From Jhaorihella thermophila (GTDB taxonomy: Bacteria; Pseudomonadota; Alphaproteobacteria; Rhodobacterales; Rhodobacteraceae), in assembly GCF_900108275.1 (NCBI RefSeq), contig NZ_FNVD01000002.1:1-64000 (forward strand): a stretch of DNA of 64,000 nt. Reading direction: 5' to 3'. Made by a program: the position numbers and the translations under genes. Positions 56,578-64,000 of the stretch are shown here, piece by piece (the first letter of the stretch is position 1; every line of letters begins with the position of its first letter). The notes beneath the pieces were generated by a model. It saw nothing but the letters and a program-made list of their open reading frames with translations, did no database searches and was not told the origin of the DNA.

Positions 56578-56620
56578 ACGGCGCGCCAGCGCCGTTCCCG
56601 TCGCCATCCGCGCTCCGGTC

Positions 56621-59344
56621 TCATCGCCCCGCCTCCCGCATCGCCGCCAGCACCCGGTCGGGCCGTGCCGGCAGCCGGGTGATCCGCGCGCCGCAAGCAT
56701 GCCGGATCGCGTTCAGAATCGCCGGTGCGGTGGGAATCAGGACGTGTTCCCCCAGCCCCTTGGCCCCGAACGGGCCCTCGGGATCGGGCACCTCGATCAG
56801 GATCGACCGGATCTCGGGCATGTCGCCCACGGTCGGGATCAGGTAGTCATGCAGGTTCTCGGTGCGGCCGGGGACGAACTCCTCCATCAGCGCCAGCCCC
56901 AGCCCCTGCGCGATCCCGCCTTCGATCTGCCCCTCGGCCAGGGCCGGGTTGATCGCGCGGCCCACGTCATGCGCCGCCGTGATCCGCCGCACCTTCACCG
57001 TGCCGAGCCCCATATCCACCTCGACCTCGGCCATCTGCGCGCCATAGCCGTAAACCGCATAGGGCACGCCCTGCCCGCTCTCGTCCAGCGCGCCGGTCGG
57101 CGGGTCATAGCTTTCCTCGGCCGCCAGCACATAGCCGTTCCCGTCCGGCTCCAGCGCGACCAAGTCGATCCGCCGCTCGCCGCGCCCGTCACTCACCCGC
57201 AGCGCGCCGGGTTCGGGCCGGATCACCGCATCCTCGCCCATGTTGGTCATCGCAAGGATCCGCGCCCGCAGCGCCCGCCCCGCCATCTCCGCCGCCTTTC
57301 CGGTGATGTAGGTCTGGCGCGAGGCCGACGTCTTGCCGCAATCGGGTGTCAGCGCCGTATCCGGCCCGACCAGATCCAGATCCGCCACCGCCACGCCCAG
57401 CGCGTCGGCGCAGATCTGCGCGATCACCGTATTCGCCCCCTGCCCGATATCGGTCGCCCCCTGATGCAGCCGGATCCGCCCCTCGGCCGTCACCCCCAGA
57501 CGGATCGTCGAGGGGTTGGGCAACGCGGTATTACCGCAGCCATACCAGCAGCTCGCCACCCCCACGCCGCGCCGGACCCCGCCATGCGCGGCATTGAACG
57601 CCTCGGCGCGGGCCAGCGCGTCCCGCCACGGCTCGGCCAGCGCATCGAGGCACGCGCCGATCCCGACGCCCTGCAGCCGCTGCCCGCAGACGGTCCTGTC
57701 CCCGTCGCGCAGCGCGTTCACCCGGCGAAACGCCAGCCGGTCGAACCCGCCCCGGATCGCCAGATCGTCAAAGAGCGTCTCCTGCAGGATCGCCGCCTGC
57801 GGCACGCCAAAGCCCCGGAACGCCCCGCCGATGGGGTTGTTGGTATGCACCGCCCGCGCCTCGGCGTGATAGTTCGGAACGCGAAAGGGCCCCGAGGCAT
57901 GAACCGGCACCCGCACCGCCACGGTCGGCCCCCAGCTGGCATAGGCGCCGGTGTCGAAATCCCCGTCCACCGTCATCGCCACCAGCCGACCCGCCGCATC
58001 CGCCGCCGCCCGCGCGCGCAGGCGCGCCGGGTGCCGCTTGGTGGTCGAGGCCATGCTTTCGCGCCGGGTATAGACCATGCGGCAGGGCCGGCCGGTCTTC
58101 AGCGTGACCAGCCCCAGATAGGGTTGCAGCGTGATGTCCAGCTTCGAGCCGAACCCCCCGCCCGTCGCCGCCGGGATGATCCGCACCCGCTCTGGCGGCA
58201 GGCCCAGAAGGCGGGCGGTGTCATCGCGGTCCATCATCGGCGCCTGCGTGCAGGCGCGAATCACCAGCACACCGCCCTCCATCCAGGCCGCCCCCGCCTC
58301 GGGCTCGATATAGGCATGCTCCACGAAAGGCGTCTCGATCGCCACCTCGGCCACCACCTCCGCGCCATCAAGGGCGGCACCGGGGTCGCCGCAGCGCACC
58401 CTGCCCGCGATCAGAATGTTGCCCTCGCGGCTTCCGTGCAGCTGAACCGCCCCGGCCGCCCGCGCGTCGTCGAGGGTCAGGATCGGGGGCTCCGGCATCC
58501 ATTCCACCGGAAAGCGGTCAAGATCCAGCCCTTCCACCACCTCCGGCGGGCCAGCCACCACGGCGACGACCTCGCCCCGCATCCGCACGCATCCCTCGGC
58601 CAGCGCGGGCTGGTCGGCAAAGGGCGGGATCGTGCCAAAGCGGTTCTCGCCGGGCAGATCGGCAGCGGTAAAGACCCGCACGCCCTCGGGCGCCCAGGCG
58701 GCGATGTCGCCAAACGCGAACCGGGCCGCGAAATGCGGCGACCGCACCACCCGCACCAGCAGCGCGCCGGCCGGGAACAGATCCGCGCCATAGCTTTCGG
58801 TGCCGTCCACCTTGGGCCCGCCGTCGAGCCGCGGGATCGCCGCCCCCACCGCGGCGCCGGTGGCAGCAGTGACGGGCCGGTCCTGCCCGGCCACGTCCAG
58901 CACCGCATCGACGATCTTCGCATATCCGGTGCAGCGGCACAGCACCCCGCCCAGCGCGTCCTCGACCGCCGCCCGGTCCGACGACGGGTCGCGCCGCAAC
59001 AGCGCCGCCGCCGCCATCAGCATCCCCGGCGTGCAGATTCCGCATTGCGCCGCCCCGTGCCGCAGGAAGGCTGCCTTCAGCCGTGTGCCCGTCTCATCGG
59101 TCAGCCCTTCGACGGTGGTGATCTCGCCCCCCGCCGCGCGGGCCAGAGGCGTCAGGCAGGCGCAGACCGGCTCGGCGTCCAGCAACACCGTGCAGGCCCC
59201 GCAATCGCCGGCATCGCAGCCGACCTTGGTGCCGGTCAGACCCAGATCCTCGCGCAGCACGGCGGACAGGCGCCGCCCCGGCGGCGCGATCATGTCGTGG
59301 CGGGCGCCGTTCACGGTCAGCCGGATCGCTCCCGTGTCCTTCAT
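56621..59344 (-). CDS. Xanthine-oxidase-family molybdenum hydroxylase (fused 2Fe-2S and Mo domains)
   Basis: A 907-residue enzyme. Residues 1-160 bind two [2Fe-2S] clusters: cluster II ligands Cys43, Cys48, Cys51, Cys63 and cluster I ligands Cys101, Cys104, Cys136, Cys138. Residues about 170-907 form the molybdopterin-binding part, with GGFGSKLD, GAFRGFGVPQ and catalytic Glu866 in AKGLGE. All key residues are present, so it should be active in adding oxygen from water to a carbon next to nitrogen or an aldehyde. The layout and length recall Desulfovibrio Mop, but here an FAD subunit is encoded just upstream with a 4-base overlap. The substrate is unknown; context hints at an N-heterocycle. 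Confidence 0.88.
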   Translation of the reverse strand: MKDTGAIRLTVNGARHDMIAPPGRRLSAVLREDLGLTGTKVGCDAGDCGACTVLLDAEPVCACLTPLARAAGGEITTVEGLTDETGTRLKAAFLRHGAAQCGICTPGMLMAAAALLRRDPSSDRAAVEDALGGVLCRCTGYAKIVDAVLDVAGQDRPVTAATGAAVGAAIPRLDGGPKVDGTESYGADLFPAGALLVRVVRSPHFAARFAFGDIAAWAPEGVRVFTAADLPGENRFGTIPPFADQPALAEGCVRMRGEVVAVVAGPPEVVEGLDLDRFPVEWMPEPPILTLDDARAAGAVQLHGSREGNILIAGRVRCGDPGAALDGAEVVAEVAIETPFVEHAYIEPEAGAAWMEGGVLVIRACTQAPMMDRDDTARLLGLPPERVRIIPAATGGGFGSKLDITLQPYLGLVTLKTGRPCRMVYTRRESMASTTKRHPARLRARAAADAAGRLVAMTVDGDFDTGAYASWGPTVAVRVPVHASGPFRVPNYHAEARAVHTNNPIGGAFRGFGVPQAAILQETLFDDLAIRGGFDRLAFRRVNALRDGDRTVCGQRLQGVGIGACLDALAEPWRDALARAEAFNAAHGGVRRGVGVASCWYGCGNTALPNPSTIRLGVTAEGRIRLHQGATDIGQGANTVIAQICADALGVAVADLDLVGPDTALTPDCGKTSASRQTYITGKAAEMAGRALRARILAMTNMGEDAVIRPEPGALRVSDGRGERRIDLVALEPDGNGYVLAAEESYDPPTGALDESGQGVPYAVYGYGAQMAEVEVDMGLGTVKVRRITAAHDVGRAINPALAEGQIEGGIAQGLGLALMEEFVPGRTENLHDYLIPTVGDMPEIRSILIEVPDPEGPFGAKGLGEHVLIPTAPAILNAIRHACGARITRLPARPDRVLAAMREAGR

Positions 59345-60186
59345 CGCCGTCCCTGCCCTGTCAGGTCCGCCAGCGCCCGGCGCAGCAGGGTGACCGCCGC
59401 TTCGCGCCGATAGGCCGCCTCGGCGCGCACGTCATCGATCGGAGACAGCGCGGCGTGCACGGCACCGACATCAAGCGCTTCGGCCAACTCGCCCACAGGC
59501 CGCCCCGCCAGGGCACGTTCGACCTCGGTCAGCCGCAGCGGAACGGGGCTGCAGGCGCCCACGGCAAGGGCCAGCGCCTCGGCCACGCCATCGGTTTCGA
59601 CCACCCGCGCGGCAACCGAGACGATCGAGATGACCAGATAGCGCCGCGCACCCAGTTTCAGAAAGCGGCTGCGCCCCTTGCCCGTGTCCATCGGGACATG
59701 AACCGCGGTGACGAGTTCGCCTGGACGCAGCGCGGTGCGGCGCGGGCCGGCGATGAAACGAGCCAGAGGCAGGCGCCGGGCGCCATTGACCGAGGCGATC
59801 TCGACCTCCGCCTCCAGCGCCAGCAGCGGCGGGACGCCATCGGCGGCCGGCGAGGCGTTGCACAGATTGCCCGCCACCGTCCCCGCATTCTGGATCTGCA
59901 CCGAGCCGATCTCGCGCGCGGCCTGTTTGAGCATGTCGAAGGCGGGCGGCAGATCGGCACGCAGGACGTCGGTCCAGGTGGTGGTTGCCCCGATGCGCCA
60001 GCCCCGCGCCGTGGCCGAGATCCCGCGCAAGCCGGAAACCGCGGTCAGATCGAGAACCGCGCCGGGCAAGGTCTGGGACTCGGTGGCCGGGAACAGATCC
60101 GTGCACCCCGCCGCAGCCACCCGGCCGCCATCCGAGAGAATGGCGAGCGCCTCGCGCAGCGTTTCTGGCCGTGCTTGGTCGGCCAA
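59341..60186 (-). CDS. FAD-binding subunit of the molybdenum hydroxylase
   Basis: A 281-residue protein of the xanthine dehydrogenase FAD-domain family. AAGCTDLFPAT (about 25-35) and QIQNAGTVAGNLCNASPAADG (about 98-118, in parts) are the two FAD-binding motifs. The C-terminal CO-dehydrogenase-flavoprotein-like domain runs from about 165. It would pass electrons from the FeS clusters to NAD or another acceptor. I prefer the TTG at 60186 (MADQARPETL), which has GGGAGGA just upstream. A TTG at 60231 would run through the likely operator. The stop overlaps the hydroxylase ATG (59341-59344). Confidence 0.87.
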   Translation of the reverse strand: MADQARPETLREALAILSDGGRVAAAGCTDLFPATESQTLPGAVLDLTAVSGLRGISATARGWRIGATTTWTDVLRADLPPAFDMLKQAAREIGSVQIQNAGTVAGNLCNASPAADGVPPLLALEAEVEIASVNGARRLPLARFIAGPRRTALRPGELVTAVHVPMDTGKGRSRFLKLGARRYLVISIVSVAARVVETDGVAEALALAVGACSPVPLRLTEVERALAGRPVGELAEALDVGAVHAALSPIDDVRAEAAYRREAAVTLLRRALADLTGQGRR

Positions 60187-60220
60187 GGCTCCTCCCTGCG
60201 GCTTGGACCAGCCGCGATTG

Positions 60221-60231
60221 TTGGTATACAA
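60221..60231. promoter_or_regulatory. Candidate MarR operator
   Basis: TTGGTATACAA, a near-perfect dyad around GTATAC with one extra G. It sits just downstream of the FAD-gene -10 element, near the predicted transcription start, between the divergent MarR and FAD genes. Binding here would block transcription. Confidence 0.5.
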
Positions 60232-60235
60232 GCGG

Positions 60236-60265
60236 ATTTTGAGGCCGCGCGGGCGCGGCTGTCAA
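60236..60265 (-). promoter_or_regulatory. Promoter of the FAD-subunit/Mo-hydroxylase operon
   Basis: On the minus strand a consensus TTGACA (60265-60260), an 18-base GC-rich spacer that is itself an inverted repeat (GCCGCGC/GCGCGGC), then CAAAAT (60241-60236). Confidence 0.6.
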
Positions 60266-60287
60266 CGATTCAACGCAAGGGACAGGC

Positions 60288-60707
60288 ATGGACGGGACCG
60301 ACGACTACGTTCTGGATGAACAGGTGGGCTTTCTCATGCGTCGCGCCAACCAGCGACACCTGGCCATCTTTGCCCGTTCGATCCCCGACCTGACGCCTAC
60401 CCAATTCGCCGCGCTGGCCCGCCTGTGCGAGTTGGAGCGGGTGTCGCAGAATGCGCTGGGTCGGGCCACGGCGATGGATGCGGCGACGATCAAGGGGGTC
60501 GTGGACCGGCTGCGCGCGCGTGGGCTGGTGGAAGTGACACCGGACGAGGTCGACCAGAGGCGGGTCGTGCTGGCCCCCAGCGAGGCGGGCAGGGCATTGT
60601 TCAGGTCGTTGCAGGCGCGGGCGGCGTCGATCACTGCGGAAACGCTGGCGCCCTTGTCGGACGGCGAGCGGGAGACGTTTCTTTCGCTTTTGCGCCGTCT
60701 GGTCTGA
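60288..60707 (+). CDS. MarR-family transcriptional regulator
   Basis: A 139-residue winged-helix regulator. Helical dimerisation ends flank the wHTH (about 30-95): SQNALGRATAMDAATIKGVVDRLRARGLVEVTPDEVDQRRVVLAPSE in sections, with the DxR of the wing present (DQRRV). It is divergent from the FAD subunit gene with a 101-base region holding a consensus promoter and a dyad operator, so it most likely represses the Mo-hydroxylase operon and itself. MarR proteins usually release DNA on binding an aromatic ligand, consistent with an aromatic substrate for this locus. Confidence 0.92.
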   Translation: MDGTDDYVLDEQVGFLMRRANQRHLAIFARSIPDLTPTQFAALARLCELERVSQNALGRATAMDAATIKGVVDRLRARGLVEVTPDEVDQRRVVLAPSEAGRALFRSLQARAASITAETLAPLSDGERETFLSLLRRLV

Positions 60708-60742
60708 GCGGAGAGCGGAGCGGAATGGCGCTGGCGCGCCAT

Positions 60743-60777
60743 GCCTCCGGCGGGAGTATTTTCAGCAAGATGAAGGG
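60743..60777 (-). repeat. Interspersed repeat copy J (short form, tail type 2)
   Basis: GCCTCCGGCGGGAGTATTTT then CAGCAAGATGAAGGG. It lies between the convergent 3' ends of marR and livF. Confidence 0.85.
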
Positions 60778-60781
60778 CGGG

Positions 60782-61483
60782 TCAAACGCCCAGGTGGCGT
60801 TCGATCAGGCTGTGATCGGCGCGCAGCGCTGATGCGTCCAGGGTATCGACGTTGCGGCCGTTCTCGATGAAGGCGACGCGGTCGGCGATGGAGAGGACCG
60901 CATCCACGCGCTGTTCGACCAGAAGGATGCCCGTGCCGCGGTCGCGCATCAGGACGACCACCTGGCGGATCGCCTCGATCATCGAGGGTTGCAGGCCTTC
61001 GGTCGGTTCGTCCATGAGCAGCAGCTCCGGCTCAAGACACAGCGCGCGGGCCATTGCCAGCATCTGCTGTTCGCCGCCGGAGAGCGTATCGGCGCGCTGC
61101 TGCATCCGCTCCCGCAGGCGCGGGAAGAGGCCGAGCACGTCCTCAAGCGTATCCCGCCCCGCACGGCGCACCATCAGGCCGATCTCGAGATTCTGCGCCA
61201 CGGTCAGCTCTCCGAACAGCCGCCGGCCCTGCGGGACGTAGCCTATGCCGAGGCCCGGAATCCTGTGCGCGGGCAGGTCGCTGATCGGCTCGCCCTTGAA
61301 GCGAACTGCCCCCGACATCAGCGGCAACAGCCCCATGATCGCCTTCATCGTGGTCGTCTTGCCTGCGCCGTTGCGGCCCAGAAGGCAGAGAATTTCGCCC
61401 GGCGCAACGGTCAGCGACACGTCCCGCAGGATCTGCGCGCGACCATAGCCGGCATTGATGGCGTCAAGTTCCAGCATCGGCAT
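60782..61483 (-). CDS. livF: Branched-chain amino-acid-type ABC transporter ATP-binding protein LivF
   Basis: A 233-residue ABC ATPase of the HAAT family. Walker A GRNGAGKTT lies at about 36-44. The Q-loop region IGYVPQGRRLF is LivF-specific. The signature is LSGGEQQMLAMARAL and Walker B LLLMDEPTEGLQP. Its 5' end overlaps livG by up to 20 bases, so translation is coupled. It is last in a livHMGF order. The marR gene converges on it. Substrate cannot be told from the ATPase; the family moves amino acids, urea, and aromatic or other carboxylates. Confidence 0.92.
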   Translation of the reverse strand: MPMLELDAINAGYGRAQILRDVSLTVAPGEILCLLGRNGAGKTTTMKAIMGLLPLMSGAVRFKGEPISDLPAHRIPGLGIGYVPQGRRLFGELTVAQNLEIGLMVRRAGRDTLEDVLGLFPRLRERMQQRADTLSGGEQQMLAMARALCLEPELLLMDEPTEGLQPSMIEAIRQVVVLMRDRGTGILLVEQRVDAVLSIADRVAFIENGRNVDTLDASALRADHSLIERHLGV

Positions 61484-62192
61484 CGGTCCCCAGATAGGCC
61501 GCCTGCACCGCCGGGTCGGCGCGGATCTCCTCGGGGCGGCCCTCCGCCAGGATCGCGCCGAAATTCATCACCGTCACCATGTCGGCGGTTTCCATCACCA
61601 CGCTCATGTTGTGTTCGATCAGCAGGATCGTGGTGGTGGCGGACAGATCGCGGATCAGCGCCTTGAAGGCGGCGATCTCGCCGTCCGAGAGCCCCTGGGT
61701 CGGCTCGTCAAGGATCAGCAGACGCGGCGCCTGTGCAATCCCCATCGCGATTTCCAGCAGGCGTTGATGCCCATAGCTGAGATCGCCCGCCACCTGTCCG
61801 GTCCGCCCGCCCAGCCCGACCCGGTCCAGCGCGTCCTGCACCGCCGCGGCAACTTCGGCTTCGCCGCGCAGGTGCGGCCGCGCGGCGAGCGCGACGTTCT
61901 CGGCCACGCTCAGCCCGGGAAAGACCGAGGTGATCTGGAACGTATAGGCCATGCCCAGCCGGATCCGCCGATGCGCGGGCAGGTGCGAGATGTCCTGCCC
62001 GTCGAAGATCACGGCGCCCGCGCTGGGCGTGATCCGCCCGCAGAGCATCCCGACAAAGGTCGTCTTGCCTGCGCCATTGGGGCCGATCAGGGCGCGGATC
62101 TGTCCCGCAGGCAGATCGAAATCCACGTTTTCGACCGCGTGCAGCCCCGAGAAATGCTTGCTCAGGCCACGGGTGGAGAGCAGCACGGTCAT
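61464..62192 (-). CDS. livG: Branched-chain amino-acid-type ABC transporter ATP-binding protein LivG
   Basis: A 242-residue ABC ATPase. MTVLLSTRGLSKHFSGLHAV is a typical LivG start. Walker A is IGPNGAGKTT (about 36-45), the signature LSYGHQRLLEIAMG, Walker B LLILDEPTQGL, and the H-loop LLIEHNM. ATG 62192 overlaps the livM stop by 4 bases (ATGA 62189-62192), which fixes the start. It partners livF and the two permeases. Confidence 0.92.
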   Translation of the reverse strand: MTVLLSTRGLSKHFSGLHAVENVDFDLPAGQIRALIGPNGAGKTTFVGMLCGRITPSAGAVIFDGQDISHLPAHRRIRLGMAYTFQITSVFPGLSVAENVALAARPHLRGEAEVAAAVQDALDRVGLGGRTGQVAGDLSYGHQRLLEIAMGIAQAPRLLILDEPTQGLSDGEIAAFKALIRDLSATTTILLIEHNMSVVMETADMVTVMNFGAILAEGRPEEIRADPAVQAAYLGTDADAGT

Positions 62193-63127
62193 GGCAGCCA
62201 CCTCCAGAGGCGGGCGCGGATCTCGCCCGCCAGCCCCTGCGGCGCAAAGAGCGTCAGCAGCACCAGCGCCACGCCCGCGACCAGCATGTAGGCGCTGGTG
62301 ATGCCGCTGGAGAGGTCGATCAGGTAGAACATGAAGAGCGTGCCGAGAAACGGCCCGATCACCGTTCCCGCCCCGCCCAGTAGCACCCACAGGAGCGGAA
62401 AGATCGAATACTGCACCGCGCCGAAGGTCGCGCCGACATAGCCGAACAGCAGACCATAGGCCGCGCCCGCCACCGCCGAGAGCGTGCCCGACAGGATCAC
62501 CGCCCCCAGTTTGTGCGCAAAGACGTCATAGCCCAGCATCCGCGTGCGTTCCTCGTTCTCGCGGATGGCGACGAGAACGCGGCCGAAGCGGCTACGCACC
62601 AGCCGGAGCGTCAACCCCATGCCCAGCGCAAAGAGGACAAGCGCCGCGAAATAGCGGTTGGTCGGGTCGGACAGGTCGATGCCGGCCAGCGCCCTCTCGG
62701 CCTGTTGAATGACAAAGCCCTCGTCGCCGCGGGTCCAGTTGCCGAAATAGAGAATCGCCAGATACCCCGCCTGCGCGAACATCAGCGTCACGATCATGAA
62801 GGCCACCCCCGCCGTGCGCAGGGCCAGAACCCCCAGCACCGCCGACACCGCCAGACCCGCGAGCAGGCCGACCGCCATCGCCGGCGCCGGCGACAGCCCG
62901 CCATGCTGCATCGCCAGCCCCATGCCATACATACCGGCGGCAAAGAACAGCGCATGACCAAGGCTCAGCAGTCCTGTATATCCGAACATGATGTTGTAGG
63001 CGCCGGCATAGGTCGCCAGCACCATGATCCGGGCCAGATTCCCGTGGTGATAGGCCGGCAGGACGAACTGCAGCACGCACAGAAGCGCAATCAGCCCGCC
63101 GTGAAGGGCAAGGGAACGCGAGATCAT
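62189..63127 (-). CDS. livM: Branched-chain amino-acid-type ABC transporter permease LivM
   Basis: A 312-residue inner-membrane permease with about eight to ten helices. AYNIMFGYTGLLSLGHALFFAAGMYG is the conserved N-terminal LivM block. EERTRMLGYDVFAHKLGAVILSG is the cytosolic EAA-like coupling loop, where the NEERT form fits the family. The C-terminus ends in LFAPQGLAGEIRARLW. The ATG overlaps the livH stop by 4 bases. Confidence 0.92.
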   Translation of the reverse strand: MISRSLALHGGLIALLCVLQFVLPAYHHGNLARIMVLATYAGAYNIMFGYTGLLSLGHALFFAAGMYGMGLAMQHGGLSPAPAMAVGLLAGLAVSAVLGVLALRTAGVAFMIVTLMFAQAGYLAILYFGNWTRGDEGFVIQQAERALAGIDLSDPTNRYFAALVLFALGMGLTLRLVRSRFGRVLVAIRENEERTRMLGYDVFAHKLGAVILSGTLSAVAGAAYGLLFGYVGATFGAVQYSIFPLLWVLLGGAGTVIGPFLGTLFMFYLIDLSSGITSAYMLVAGVALVLLTLFAPQGLAGEIRARLWRWLP

Positions 63128-64000
63128 GCCCTTGCGCCTCCGAACAGGCCCTGCGGGCGAAAGACCAGCACCAGCGCAACAAGCAGCGTGGCCAGGATCT
63201 TGGCCAGCGTCGGCGAGAAGAAGACCGAGATGATGCCGTCGCTCAGACGGATCAGGATCGCTGCGACCACCGTGCCGGGCAGGCTGCCCAGCCCGCCGAT
63301 GATCACCACGATGAAGGACAGCAGCAGCGGATCGCCCCCCATCAGGTAATGCGCCTGGCTGATCGGCACGATCAGCACCGCCGCCAGCGCCGCCAGACCG
63401 GCCCCGATGGCAAAGACGACGGCGTAGACGCGATCGACCGGGATGCCGAAGGCCAGGGCGGTTTCACGATCCAGCTGCGTGGCCCGCATCAGCAGCCCGA
63501 TCCGGGTGCGCGTCATCAGAAGGCGCACCGTCAGCAGAACCACGCCCGACGCGCCGATCACGGCGAGCTTGTAGCTGGTCGTGGACAGCCCCCAGGGCCA
63601 GTAGAGCGCGAAGCCCTGATCCGTGAACTCGAACCACGGCAGCGGAATCCGGGTGTTGAAGGGCGGCTCGACCGGGCGGGCGTCGGGGCCATAGGTCATC
63701 AGCGTGACCTGCTGGATGATGTAGAGGATGCCGATGGTGGCCACGATGGTGCGTTCGGGATCGTATCCGACACGCTTCAGCACGGCCACGTCCGCCAGCG
63801 CCGCGATCAGCCCCACCAGCACCGGTGCGACCACCAGCGCCAGCCCAAACCCGACCGCGGCGTGCCCGCCGGCTAGATGCGCCACCCACCATGCCAGCAC
63901 CGCGCCCAGCATGAAGAATTCGCCATGCGCCACGTTCACCACGCGCATCACGCCGAAAACCAGGCTCAGCCCCACGGCCGTCAGCGCCAGCACCGCCGCC
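63124..64000 (-). CDS. livH: Branched-chain amino-acid-type ABC transporter permease LivH (5' end outside window)
   Basis: Partial gene. At least 291 residues are visible before the right edge and the frame stays open through it, so the start codon lies beyond 64000. LALTAVGLSLVFGVMRVVNVAHGEFFMLGA is the conserved LivH N-terminal region (in parts), and EARDTAL-type coupling loop residues appear as TQLDRETALAFGIPVDRVYA. GGLGSLPGTVVAAILIRL and VLVFRPQGLFG end the protein. It is the first visible gene of the liv set. The binding-protein gene must lie further right or elsewhere. Confidence 0.9.
   Translation of the reverse strand, partial: AAVLALTAVGLSLVFGVMRVVNVAHGEFFMLGAVLAWWVAHLAGGHAAVGFGLALVVAPVLVGLIAALADVAVLKRVGYDPERTIVATIGILYIIQQVTLMTYGPDARPVEPPFNTRIPLPWFEFTDQGFALYWPWGLSTTSYKLAVIGASGVVLLTVRLLMTRTRIGLLMRATQLDRETALAFGIPVDRVYAVVFAIGAGLAALAAVLIVPISQAHYLMGGDPLLLSFIVVIIGGLGSLPGTVVAAILIRLSDGIISVFFSPTLAKILATLLVALVLVFRPQGLFGGARA

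Noticed and set aside
54578-59413. A 1611-codon open frame on the plus strand opposite UPF0280, the reductase-like gene and the Mo hydroxylase
   Set aside because: Low-complexity Arg/His/Pro translation with no motif. The minus-strand genes have complete cofactor motifs and tight gene coupling.
60186-60231. FAD-subunit start at TTG 60231
   Set aside because: It would translate through the dyad operator and lie at the predicted transcription start. The TTG at 60186 has a strong Shine-Dalgarno and gives the family-typical N-terminus.

Overview
The window is a contiguous, GC-rich, densely coded piece of an alphaproteobacterial chromosome. It is most likely from the Rhodobacteraceae (Roseobacter/Rhodobacter group). 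The evidence is L-malyl-CoA lyase (mcl1), phosphatidylcholine synthase, an atpHAGDC cluster without the Fo genes, ftsEX-plsC, the dac-tmk-holB-tatD-MBL series, a DUF2125 protein and a stand-alone Hint protein. I cannot name the genus. About 60 genes are called, most in short operons with 4-base ATGA/GTGA or TGATG overlaps. I see no rRNA, tRNA or CRISPR array.

Layout. 1-145 is the right end of an IS3-family element cut by the window edge. 532-4635 holds a glutathione transferase, a PcaC-like protein, an unusual biotinyl-carboxyltransferase fusion (minus) and mcl1. 4766-11730 holds xerC, DUF484, a small transaldolase, priA, phosphatidylcholine synthase, a GreA-like factor and a DMT transporter. 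11869-19746 holds ileS, the ycjX-GNAT-ycjF operon, truA and a zinc-ribbon membrane protein. 19936-22796 holds ftsE-ftsX-plsC and an H-type lectin. 22937-27810 is the F1 ATP synthase operon (minus). 28096-34723 holds a methyltransferase, gloB, clpA, an M23 peptidase, a DUF2125 protein and a ChaC-like cyclotransferase.

34793-38602 encodes a stator-like pair: a MotA/TolQ/ExbB-type channel and an 870-residue MotB/OmpA-type partner. The partner contains eleven exact 18-residue repeats. 38763-43706 holds an extensin-like peptidase, tyrC, hisC, a SufS-like PLP enzyme and its divergent Lrp regulator. 43711-47388 holds a PA14-like secreted protein, rpsD with a strong promoter and structured leader, a Hint protein and an LpxR-like outer-membrane protein. 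47726-53221 is a cell-wall and replication run: SPOR lipoprotein, D,D-carboxypeptidase, tmk, holB, tatD and an MBL hydrolase.

53300-64000 is the most accessory-looking part. It carries an AEC permease, a UPF0280 protein, a 6-hydroxynicotinate-reductase-like iron-sulfur protein, a fused FeS/Mo hydroxylase with a separate FAD subunit, a divergent MarR regulator with a candidate operator, and livFGMH genes that run off the right edge. Together they look like a locus for uptake and hydroxylation/reduction of an N-heteroaromatic (or similar) compound. The substrate is not determinable from sequence alone.

Ten copies of a short interspersed repeat lie only between genes, in both orientations. It has two interchangeable tails and an optional GC-rich double hairpin. 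In the long copies the second hairpin keeps its pairing through a compensatory change.
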